NCBI GenBank assembly: GCA_019637335.1
Contig: JAHBVV010000015.1
Location: forward strand, 62,001-126,000
From: Candidatus Hydrogenedentota bacterium
GTDB lineage: Bacteria > Hydrogenedentota > Hydrogenedentia > Hydrogenedentales > JAEUWI01
Length of the DNA stretch: 64,000 bases
Reading direction: 5' to 3'
The position numbers were made by a program, and so were the translations under genes. Under the pieces are notes generated by a model. The model saw only the letters and a program-made list of their open reading frames with translations, was not told where the DNA came from and did not search any database. Position 1 is the stretch's first letter. Every line of letters begins with the position of its first letter. Positions 25,484-33,910 of the stretch are shown one piece after another.

Positions 25484-27790
25484 TCACCCCCGGAGGATGC
25501 CGGCCACCCAGGCCTGGAGCTCGGGATTGTCCGGATCGAGCGCGAGGAGCTTCTCCGCATAGGGTCGCGCCTCGCCGATCCGCTGCTCTTGGAGGTACAG
25601 AATGATAAGCGCCTGCAGGATGCCCGTGTCCCCCCCGTCGATACGGTGCGCCTGTTCGAGCGCGGCCTCCGCCTCGGCGCGCCGGTTCTGGTGCTGAAGC
25701 AACAGCCCGTAGTTGTAGAAGACGCGCGCCCGGCCCGGCAGCAATTCCGACGCGCGCTGAAGGTACACCGCGGCCTCGTCGAGACGCGACATCTCCGCGA
25801 GCAGCAGGCCCATGGAGTAGTGCAGCTCGCCCTCGTTCGGCGCGAGGCTCAGCGCCTCCGCCAGCAGGCGCTCGGCTTCCGCGTTGCGCCCCTGCGTGTT
25901 GTAGAGGTTCGCCAGGTTCACGCGCGCCGGAATGAATCGGGGATCGCGTTCGATCGCGAACTTGTAGGACGCCTCGGCCGCTTCGGTCCGGCCCTGCGCC
26001 ATGCGCAGCAGCCCCAGGTTCAGGTGCGCCTCGGGCTGGTCGCCGATGGATTCCTGCAGCGCCACATAATCCGCCACGGCATCGTCCCGCGCGGTGCGCA
26101 ATTCGCTGCCCAGCCCGTCAATCCCCGCCAGAAGCCGCGCCGCCTCGTTGCGCACGCTCGCCATCGGATCGAGCAGCAGCGGCCCGACCGCCTCGCCGCG
26201 CGACGCGGGCGGGATCCGGTCCATGCCCGCCGCCGCCTGCGTGCGCACAAGCGGCGACTCGTCCTTCAGCGCCGCGAGCAATGCGTCGGTCGCCGCCTGC
26301 CCGGGATACTCTCGCAGCAGCTCCAGCGCCGTCGCGCGTACGATGGCGGGCGTCTCCGCGTCGTGCGCCAACTCGGCAAGCGATCCTTCGGCGGACGCCT
26401 CCCCCGCGCGGCCCGCCGCAATCGTCGTGGCGAAGTGCGGTGTCCCGGAGCGCGAATCTGGGCCGTACCATTCCTTCACCTTCTCCGCCGCCCACGACGC
26501 GTCCTGGTCCGTGTGGCAGCCGTTGCACGCGTTGGGCACGCCCAGCAGCACCGACAGATCCGGGCGCGGCACGCGGAAGCTGTGATCCCGCCGCGCGTCG
26601 ATGCCCATGTAGGTCCGCTCGGTCATGTGGCAATCCACGCAGAACGATCCGCTCGTGCCGGGCTCGTGGAAATGGTGTGACTTGTCGTCATAGACGCCCG
26701 GCTTCATCGTCGGAAAGTTCACCAGCGGAATGTTGTTGTGGCACCGAATACACAGGTCGTTCCCCTGCACCATGACTCGCGCGGTGTGTGGATCGTGGCA
26801 GTCCGTGCAGCGCACCCCGGCGTGGTACATCCCGCTCTGAATATACGATCCGTACACATACACCTCGTCCAGGATCTGGCCGTCGGGATAATAGAGCCCC
26901 TCCTGCAGTGTGCTCAGCCGGAAGTTGTCGTGATAGGTCCGCGCGGGATCGTCCTCCGCGACGGACGGCGCCCGCCGCGAGTGGCAGCGGGCGCACTGGT
27001 CGACCTGGTACTGCGGCCCGTTCCACTTGAAGTCCACCAGCATGCCGCGCTTCTCGAATTCGTTGTCGCGCGTGCGTTCCGGGGCCTGCGCCCATTCCAG
27101 GTGCGCGGAACCCGGCCCGTGACAGGCCTGGCAGCCCACATTGATATCCGAGTAGGTGGTGTTGAAGAAATTGCCCGCATTGTCGAAATTCGTCTGTACG
27201 TCCGTGCTGTGGCACTCCGCACACATGTAGTTCCAGTTCTGCAGGCGCCCGGTCCAGTGGAGCGGGTCCCCGCCGTCGATGGGCTCGTCGGGATACAGGT
27301 GGTACCACTGCTTCTTATCGACATCCCACGTCACCGGCAGACACTGGTAGCGCCCGCCTTCGAACGGCACGAGATACTGCTGCAGCGGGCGCACGCCGAA
27401 GGTGTATTCCACGTGATACACCAACTCCTCGCCTTCGCCCTCGCGCACGCCCACTTTGTACGCGTTTCCCTCGCGGAAAAAACGCCACGTCTCCTCAAAA
27501 TGCGTGAACACCGCGTTGTCAAAATCGCCCAGCACCGAATCAGGCGTCGCATGGTCCATTGCGCGCTCGTGATCCGACCCGATCCAAAGGTCGAACTGCC
27601 GCTCGTGGCACTGCCGGCACGATTCATCCTTCACGAAGGTCGCGTGGGTGTTGGGGATGGCGTCTCGGGAGCCCGCGCCGGGCGACGCGCCGGAAGCAGC
27701 GGGCTCTTCAGAAGCCTCCCGCGCGCATCCGGCGGCGAGAAGTAGCGTGACAGCGGCGAGGCGCGCGGAAAAAGCGTGGATATGATTCAT
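25484..27790 (-). CDS. Octaheme c-type cytochrome lipoprotein with C-terminal TPRs
   Basis: A 768-residue predicted lipoprotein (lipobox LLLAAGC). Eight CxxCH heme sites lie in the first two thirds: CRQCH, CAECH, CQACH, CARCH, CTDCH, CIRCH, CVDCH and CNGCH. The spacing resembles cytochrome c554/octaheme families. After a HEAT-like section, the C-terminus has four to five TPRs (for example AEASYKFAIERDPRFIPARVNLANLYNTQGRNAEAERLL). It may carry electrons or reduce an oxidised compound in the periplasm, with the TPRs docking a partner. Start ATG 27790. First gene of the leftward operon with the phosphoesterase and esterase; the CcsA/ResB system would mature it. Confidence 0.93.
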   Translation of the reverse strand: MNHIHAFSARLAAVTLLLAAGCAREASEEPAASGASPGAGSRDAIPNTHATFVKDESCRQCHERQFDLWIGSDHERAMDHATPDSVLGDFDNAVFTHFEETWRFFREGNAYKVGVREGEGEELVYHVEYTFGVRPLQQYLVPFEGGRYQCLPVTWDVDKKQWYHLYPDEPIDGGDPLHWTGRLQNWNYMCAECHSTDVQTNFDNAGNFFNTTYSDINVGCQACHGPGSAHLEWAQAPERTRDNEFEKRGMLVDFKWNGPQYQVDQCARCHSRRAPSVAEDDPARTYHDNFRLSTLQEGLYYPDGQILDEVYVYGSYIQSGMYHAGVRCTDCHDPHTARVMVQGNDLCIRCHNNIPLVNFPTMKPGVYDDKSHHFHEPGTSGSFCVDCHMTERTYMGIDARRDHSFRVPRPDLSVLLGVPNACNGCHTDQDASWAAEKVKEWYGPDSRSGTPHFATTIAAGRAGEASAEGSLAELAHDAETPAIVRATALELLREYPGQAATDALLAALKDESPLVRTQAAAGMDRIPPASRGEAVGPLLLDPMASVRNEAARLLAGIDGLGSELRTARDDAVADYVALQESIGDQPEAHLNLGLLRMAQGRTEAAEASYKFAIERDPRFIPARVNLANLYNTQGRNAEAERLLAEALSLAPNEGELHYSMGLLLAEMSRLDEAAVYLQRASELLPGRARVFYNYGLLLQHQNRRAEAEAALEQAHRIDGGDTGILQALIILYLQEQRIGEARPYAEKLLALDPDNPELQAWVAGILRG

Positions 27791-27983
27791 GCGAAAAACC
27801 TGACCTGGGTTGCGCGCGGCAGGGCGCGCGAGCGCGGCTTGTAGTGTACCCCGTAGCGCCAAGGCGTTAAAAGCCGCCCGGGACGTGCTTCGGGACGTTT
27901 TTTGCTTCCCAATACCCGGGCTTTCGGCTATACTGCTTCCATCGTGCTTCTATCCTGGGTCGGGAATTTGAGGAGATCTCCCG

Positions 27984-30620
27984 ATGGGCAAGACCACGCT
28001 GTCACGCATCTGTGTTGTTTTTATGATCGCGCTCGCCGCCGCCGCGGCGTGCGGGGCGCAGGGGCAAATCGTCATCGATCGTATCCGGTACACGGCTACG
28101 GCATCGAGCAGCAGCCCGGAACCCAACTCCAGCCAGATAGACTCAAGGGTGCTGGAACCAGGGGAGTATTCCGGCGGTGGCGCGGTAAATTCCAGTTCCG
28201 GCGGGTCCGCCGGAAGCGCCAGCGCTTCTATCACTATCACGCCCAATGCAAGCGGGTTTACCGGGAGCATCTCGGGTTCCGCGTCGGGTTCGGTGGCGCT
28301 CACCAACGCGAGATCCCATCAGGGCGGCGGAACTGGGTTCATCGAATTCACCATTGAGGAGGGCGGCGCGACGCTGACGGCGACCGGCAATCTGAGCAGT
28401 TCCGGAACCGACGGCTTTTATAGCGCGCGCTTTCAAGTGTTCGCTCGCGATGGCGACGTTGTCGATATCCAGGTGCGAACCCCGGAATCGCCCGAGGCGG
28501 GCCTGCTCGAGAATGCCACGGTCAACGTGAATCAGGCGCTGGACGCGGGGTCCTACACGTTGGTGGCCGGCGCAAATGTCCTGCCCGGCATCGGCGGCGA
28601 AGGCTCGGCCATGGCGGAGGCGAGCTTCAGCGTCACCGCTTCGGGTCCGGCCCCGGGCCAGGTTTACTTCTGGGAGGCGAACGACGGGAGCTACACCGGC
28701 TCGGGGGAATGGGAGCCGACCGGCGTGCCCGGCCCGGGCGATATCGCTATCTTCGACCGCGATGCCGTCTATACGATTAGCATCGGCACACAGGAGACGG
28801 GCCGCGCGATCGTCGAGCGCGGCTTTGTCCTTTTTTCCGGCAATTCGTACACATTGTCCGGCGGCGATGCGGAAAGCCCGTCCTTTGTGGTCGGGGGCGA
28901 CGCCGAGGATTCCGCGACCGCGCTGCTGCTCCTGAGTGATTTCCATACGCGGGACACCGTGATCGGCGGCTCCGCCGTGAGCACCGCCGGCGTCGACTCC
29001 ATGGACAGCACGCTCTGGACGAATGACGCGAGCCTGACCGTGGGGCAGCGCGGCTTCGGGACCCTGACGCTCCTCAACGACGCCAGGCTGAATACCGCCG
29101 AACTGCTGCTTGGAGAGAGCGCGGGCAGCGAGGGCTCCGTGGATGTCGCGCTGCCCGACACCGGGCCCGGGGACACGTCGAAGCAGGAGGACACCGCCAC
29201 GCTGGCAGCGGACGCCACCGCCATCGGCTTGGAGGGTAAGGGCGTATTCACCCTGCGGAACAGGAACGTGGTAACTGGAGAAACGCAGGTGGGCGTTTTT
29301 CCCGGCGCTTCGGGCGAACTGACTATCCTGGAATCGGGCCATTTCGCGTTCTGGAATCTGAAGGGCGATCTTGTGGTGGGCAATGAGGGAACCGGCACGG
29401 TGCACGTTGGCTCGGGTGGCGTACTCCGCAGCGCCCTCGGCAGTTCCATTTCAATGACGATCGGCAACGCCGCGGGATCGAGCGGCTCTGTGATCGTCAG
29501 CGGCTCGCTCTCATTCCTCGCCACGCCCGGCGAAGTATTCGTCGGGCCGGGCGGCGCCGGAAGCCTGATGTCGGAGAATGGCGGCCAGCTGGACTTCGGC
29601 ATCCTGTATGTCGGCCCCATCGCACCCGGTATGTTGGCCGCTTCGGGCACGGTCCAGATCGGCGGCCCGGGCGAGCCCGGCGAATCCGCCGATCTGGAAG
29701 TCACAGGCGCCATACAGGTGGGCGCATACGGGACCGGCACGCTCACCGCCACGAACGGCGCCCGGATCACTTCGCGCCTGTGCGAAATCGGCGGCCAGCC
29801 CGAGGGCGATGGGCTGGTTACCCTGGACCACGCCACCTGGGTCGTGGAGCGGGGCTTCAGCGTGGGACAAACCGTGTTCGGGTCCCCGGGGCCGGAAGAA
29901 TCACCCGGCTTCGGCGTCCTCAAGTTGGTAGAAGGCAAGGTGGAGGTGGGCGCCGTGCTTCAAGTTACGCCCGAGAGCCGGATCGAAGGCACGGGCGCAA
30001 TCTCGACCGCGTTGGGCGCGTTTATCGAAGGCAGCGTCGCGCCGGGCGTGACGGTTACGGCCGAAGGGGAGATCAAGCGCCATGCCCATCCCGAACCGGC
30101 CGGGCGCCTGAAGCAGACAACCCCGGATAATTCGCTGGGGGCGCTCGATTTCACCGGAGACGTTGCGTTCAATGGCGCCGCAATCATTATCGAAGCGCGC
30201 GGCCCGGGAAAAGACGATTTTGACACCATTAACGTCACCGGAACAGCCACCCTGGAGGGCGCCCGCGTCCAGTTCGTGTTCATCGACGGCTACCGGCCCG
30301 CCGCGGGCGACCAGATCCCATTCCTCAACGCCGGCAACGTCACCATGGACGACGCCACGACATTCACGTACAGCGGCGCGGACGAAGGGTTTGAATTTGA
30401 GGTGACTGCCGAAGGAGGGATGCTGGTCTTCGAAGCTATGAACGGCGCAACGGGTCCGGGTGGAGAAGGAGAAGGAGAAGGAGAAGGCGAGGGTGAAGGC
30501 GAGAGACCGTCGCCCGTTGCCTGTGGACAGACGGATAGCGGATCGGCCACTCCGGTTGCCCTGGCTCCACTGGTGGCGATGCTGCTGATTCTGGCTTCAC
30601 GCCGGTCGCGCCCCACCTGA
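27984..30620 (+). CDS. Surface beta-strand-repeat protein A with EG-linker C-terminal tag
   Basis: An 878-residue exported protein, first of three tandem paralogues. A signal peptide (ICVVFMIALAAAAACGAQG) precedes an N-terminal beta domain, then an array of Gly-rich beta repeats starting at FWEANDG with GVPGPGDIAIFDRDAVYTI, resembling the autotransporter-associated or PEP-CTERM strand repeats of PVC bacteria. The C-terminus has a Glu-Gly linker, then ERPSPVACGQ, a hydrophobic helix (PVALAPLVAMLLILA) and the basic end SRRSRPT. This resembles Cys-containing sorting tags such as MYXO-CTERM. Start ATG 27984 follows GAGGAG at 27970-27975. Probably anchored at the cell surface; function unknown. 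Confidence 0.85.
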   Translation: MGKTTLSRICVVFMIALAAAAACGAQGQIVIDRIRYTATASSSSPEPNSSQIDSRVLEPGEYSGGGAVNSSSGGSAGSASASITITPNASGFTGSISGSASGSVALTNARSHQGGGTGFIEFTIEEGGATLTATGNLSSSGTDGFYSARFQVFARDGDVVDIQVRTPESPEAGLLENATVNVNQALDAGSYTLVAGANVLPGIGGEGSAMAEASFSVTASGPAPGQVYFWEANDGSYTGSGEWEPTGVPGPGDIAIFDRDAVYTISIGTQETGRAIVERGFVLFSGNSYTLSGGDAESPSFVVGGDAEDSATALLLLSDFHTRDTVIGGSAVSTAGVDSMDSTLWTNDASLTVGQRGFGTLTLLNDARLNTAELLLGESAGSEGSVDVALPDTGPGDTSKQEDTATLAADATAIGLEGKGVFTLRNRNVVTGETQVGVFPGASGELTILESGHFAFWNLKGDLVVGNEGTGTVHVGSGGVLRSALGSSISMTIGNAAGSSGSVIVSGSLSFLATPGEVFVGPGGAGSLMSENGGQLDFGILYVGPIAPGMLAASGTVQIGGPGEPGESADLEVTGAIQVGAYGTGTLTATNGARITSRLCEIGGQPEGDGLVTLDHATWVVERGFSVGQTVFGSPGPEESPGFGVLKLVEGKVEVGAVLQVTPESRIEGTGAISTALGAFIEGSVAPGVTVTAEGEIKRHAHPEPAGRLKQTTPDNSLGALDFTGDVAFNGAAIIIEARGPGKDDFDTINVTGTATLEGARVQFVFIDGYRPAAGDQIPFLNAGNVTMDDATTFTYSGADEGFEFEVTAEGGMLVFEAMNGATGPGGEGEGEGEGEGEGERPSPVACGQTDSGSATPVALAPLVAMLLILASRRSRPT

Positions 30621-31005
30621 CCCTTCCAACATAAGTTCGCGCCCGCATTTGCGAACACCGGGCAGTTCGCATCCGGGCGCGCGCCATTACAGCGCCTGCC
30701 CCAAAAGTCACACCGGCGCGCGCCCAAGTTATTTGATTGCAGCGTTCTATACGTATACGCCAAGCGGGGCGCCCGAACTCCTGGTTGTCTCAGCCCGCAA
30801 CGACCCTTTCCAAGCAGAGAAAAGTATAGTACAATCATTTCTATACGAATGATTTGTAGTAAATGTATTTGTTGGGGCGAATACGTACTTGCTTAAAGGC
30901 CTTTAATCTGGACGCAACGGAGTGTGCGGCCACCACACAACAAAAACGGCGGTTCAATGCCGCGGGCCGCGAATTGGATCGGACCGCCCCGGGAGGAGTT
31001 ACTTC
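30621..31005. promoter_or_regulatory. Intergenic region with AT-rich dyad, possible promoter of gene B
   Basis: 385 bp without a gene. A short hairpin (GTTCGC at 30635-30640 with GCGAAC at 30651-30656) follows gene A but has no T-run. An AT-rich patch at 30820-30900 contains a dyad (ACAATCATT at 30831-30839 against AATGATTTGT at 30848-30857) and TATAGT/TATACG hexamers that could be part of a promoter or operator. The ribosome site GGGAGGAG at 30991-30998 serves gene B. Promoter activity is inference. Confidence 0.35.
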
Positions 31006-33906
31006 ATGCAAGCCGGCTTTCACTTTGCGCTGTTCGCCGGGCTGTCTATCGTCCTGGCGCCGCTGGCGCACGCCCAGGCGCACGTGTCGATAACGCAGGC
31101 CACGTACCGCATGGAGGCGGCGGCAACCGCGACCTCCGGTGACGCAACCGACAGCCAATCGGAACAGGATTCGGGCAGTTTCACCCTGGTGTCGGACCGC
31201 GATTCGTTGGAGGATGCCGAGGATTTCTATCTCCTCGTCCAGGCGTCCGAAGGCGGTGTCCAGGCATCGGGAGCGATCGGTATCAATGACGCGTCGGTCT
31301 TCAATTTGCCCGCGTCGGACGGCACAAATCCTGTAAGCGGCTTCTCAATGTGGCTGGGGGCATCGGCCGCGAGAGGCGGTTTGATTCCCAATGCGGACAG
31401 GTCCATGGAGGCGAGCGCGGCGATTGATGTTACGGTCGTCGTATCGGTCACCGGCGGAGACGCCGAACTTCAAGTCTCCGGCCTTGCCGAGGCCATCACA
31501 AGTGGTGGCGCCGGCGATAATCTCGGCGCCGCGTCAGTGAACGTATCCGGCGGTCCGGCGGCAGACTTGATGTTCGACGTTGAAACCCGGATTTCGCCCG
31601 ATAGGAATGACGTCAATCTCAACCATTCGGCCATCTTGACTCCCGGCACATACACGATCGAAATGCGGAACCGCGGCTTTTCGCCCGTGTCAAAGCGCGG
31701 AACTCGAAAAGGTCAGGGCTTTGCCGAAGACGCCACGGCCATCATTCAGATATCTCTTGGCGTGTCCCCGGTGAATGCCCCCGACGCCGAAATCTACTTC
31801 TGGGAGGGCCTTGACGGAACCTTCGAGGACGAGACGAACTGGGAGCCGCGGGGTGTGCCGGGCGCCGGGGACACGGCGGTATTCGACAAGGACCAGTCGT
31901 ATGTGGTCGGCGTGGGGACGGCGGAGAGTTCACGGGCCCGTGTGGAGCGGGGGGAGGTGTGGTTTTTCGATGGCTCGTACACCCTGGCCGGCGGCTCGCC
32001 GGGCGACCCCTCCCTCGTGGTGGGCAACGACGCGGCGGATTCCCCGGAGTTAACGCTGGCGTCGGGCCACACGCTGAATTCGCCCTTCGCCATGCTGGGC
32101 AAGAGCGCCGCGGCGAACGGAGCGGTTTCGCTCAGCCCGCTGGGCTCCCCCTCGGCGTGGCGCGTGGACGGGCGCCTGACCATCGGGGAGTCGGGCGCGG
32201 GCCGGGTCGACCTCGGCGAAAACGGGCGCCTGAACGCGGGCGAAGTGCTGCTGGGCAACCAGGCCGATGGCGGGGGCACGCTCAATGCCGGCTCCAATGG
32301 GACGGGCGCCGAGCCATCGGCCGTGTTCACGAGCATGGCTGTGGGCGTGCACGGGACCGGAATCGTCAATGTCGCCGGCGATGCCATTTTCGCCAACACG
32401 ATGGTCCTCGGGCTGCACGGCGGTTCCGAAGGCCTGGCGTTCGTCAGCGGCGAGTCGGCGCTACTTGAGGCCGGTCACTTGACCCTGGGCGACGGCGGCG
32501 GCGCCTCCCTGTGGGCGAACGGCGGCGCGGTGGTGTCGGTGGCGGACGTCGAGGCAACCACGGTCATCGCCAGCCAGCCGGAGGTGTCGGCCTCCGTGCT
32601 GATCGAGGAATGCGGGACGCGCCTCCAGGCCGCCAAACTCACCGTTGGCGGCCACGGAGCGGGAGCGCTTGAAATCGAACGTGGCGGAAGCCTGGAAACC
32701 GAACTCCTGGCCGTCGGATTCGAAGAGACGGGCGTGGGCGAGGTCGCCGTCACCGGCGCCTGCGAAGCCGGGGGCACACCAAGCGCCATCGTGATGCCGG
32801 ATGACGCCACAACGATCATCGGCGGGCGGGGCGCCGGTTTTTTCAGCATTTCGGATGGCGCGGCAAGCTACATGGGCGAGGTCACGCTCGGGGCCCTCGC
32901 CGGCGGATCCGGCGTCGCCACCATCGACAATGCGGATTGGTTCATCGCCGGCGCCCTGGGGCTGGGCGACGCCCTCGCGCTCCAGGACGGCCCGTCCGCC
33001 AACGGAATACTCATCCTTCAGAACGGGGCATTTGTGTCGTGCGGCAATCTGGTTGTATTGCCCGAAAGCGGCATTTACGGCGCGGGCACGATCGAAACGC
33101 CGCCCGGCGCGGGCAACCGCGTGGAGGGCGCGCTGGCCGCGGGCGTATGGGTGCAGCCCCCGTCCGCGAAGCAGGCCGGCGGCGCCATGGCCTCCCCCGA
33201 GCGCGCCGGCGGTCACGGCGCGCTCACGATCATTGGCGATATCGAGATGGCGGGCGGCGCGATCGACCTGGCCGTCGGCGGCGCGGCCCCGGGCGCATAC
33301 GACACGCTCATCGTGGACGGCGCCCTGACCCTCAACGGTACGGCGGTACTCCTCAACTTCACCAACGGCCACGCCCCGCGGGCCGGCGACACGCTCGACC
33401 TCATCCAGGTGAGCGGCGCGATGGCGGCGGCGGATCTCGTGCTCGAGTTCACCGGCCTCGAAGACGGCTTCGACTACCGCATCAACACCAAAGAAGGCGC
33501 GTTGGAATTCGAAGCGCTGACGGACGGCGTCTCCACAACCGAGCCCGGCGGCGAAGGCGAAGGCGAAGGCGAAGGTGAGGGCGAAGGCGAGGAACCAAAA
33601 CAGCCCATTGGCTGCCACGCAGGCAGCAGCCATGGCTCCGGCGGCGCGTGGGCGGACTGGCTCGTCGCCGCGCTCGTACTTGGCGTACTCGGCCTGCTCT
33701 GGAGTAGGCCCGGCAGGCGTCCCGGAAACAACGGGGAAAAGGATTCCCGGGCCCCCCGCGGTTCTTTGAAGTTGCTACGCAAAAAAAACCGCTTCGCGCG
33801 GGCGGGAAATGCCGGCGTATGGGATTCCGGCCGGGCGCCCAGCCGGGGAGCAGTCGCTGACAAAAGCGCTTTCGCGGGGGTGCGCGAACATAACCAGGGA
33901 GTGTAA
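31006..33906 (+). CDS. Surface beta-strand-repeat protein B, extended C-terminus
   Basis: A 966-residue paralogue of A and C. Signal peptide (FALFAGLSIVLAPLAHAQA), an N-terminal beta domain, then Gly-rich beta repeats beginning YFWEGLDGTFEDETNWEPRG and GAGDTAVFDKDQSYVV. A Glu-Gly linker precedes EEPKQPIGCHAG, a hydrophobic helix (WLVAALVLGVLGLLW) and RPGRRPG. The paralogues end a few residues after this basic cluster, but B continues for about 55 polar residues, which suggests a lost stop codon or a small frameshift near 33720. Start ATG 31006 behind GGGAGGAG. Its stop is only four bases before gene C, so C is probably coupled to it. Confidence 0.83.
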   Translation: MQAGFHFALFAGLSIVLAPLAHAQAHVSITQATYRMEAAATATSGDATDSQSEQDSGSFTLVSDRDSLEDAEDFYLLVQASEGGVQASGAIGINDASVFNLPASDGTNPVSGFSMWLGASAARGGLIPNADRSMEASAAIDVTVVVSVTGGDAELQVSGLAEAITSGGAGDNLGAASVNVSGGPAADLMFDVETRISPDRNDVNLNHSAILTPGTYTIEMRNRGFSPVSKRGTRKGQGFAEDATAIIQISLGVSPVNAPDAEIYFWEGLDGTFEDETNWEPRGVPGAGDTAVFDKDQSYVVGVGTAESSRARVERGEVWFFDGSYTLAGGSPGDPSLVVGNDAADSPELTLASGHTLNSPFAMLGKSAAANGAVSLSPLGSPSAWRVDGRLTIGESGAGRVDLGENGRLNAGEVLLGNQADGGGTLNAGSNGTGAEPSAVFTSMAVGVHGTGIVNVAGDAIFANTMVLGLHGGSEGLAFVSGESALLEAGHLTLGDGGGASLWANGGAVVSVADVEATTVIASQPEVSASVLIEECGTRLQAAKLTVGGHGAGALEIERGGSLETELLAVGFEETGVGEVAVTGACEAGGTPSAIVMPDDATTIIGGRGAGFFSISDGAASYMGEVTLGALAGGSGVATIDNADWFIAGALGLGDALALQDGPSANGILILQNGAFVSCGNLVVLPESGIYGAGTIETPPGAGNRVEGALAAGVWVQPPSAKQAGGAMASPERAGGHGALTIIGDIEMAGGAIDLAVGGAAPGAYDTLIVDGALTLNGTAVLLNFTNGHAPRAGDTLDLIQVSGAMAAADLVLEFTGLEDGFDYRINTKEGALEFEALTDGVSTTEPGGEGEGEGEGEGEGEEPKQPIGCHAGSSHGSGGAWADWLVAALVLGVLGLLWSRPGRRPGNNGEKDSRAPRGSLKLLRKKNRFARAGNAGVWDSGRAPSRGAVADKSAFAGVREHNQGV

Positions 33907-33910
33907 TACC

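Noticed and set aside
23531-26680. 1,049-codon open frame on the plus strand
   Set aside because: It runs opposite three well-supported minus-strand genes (esterase, phosphoesterase, cytochrome). The Arg/His-rich, repetitive composition is typical of an antisense shadow.
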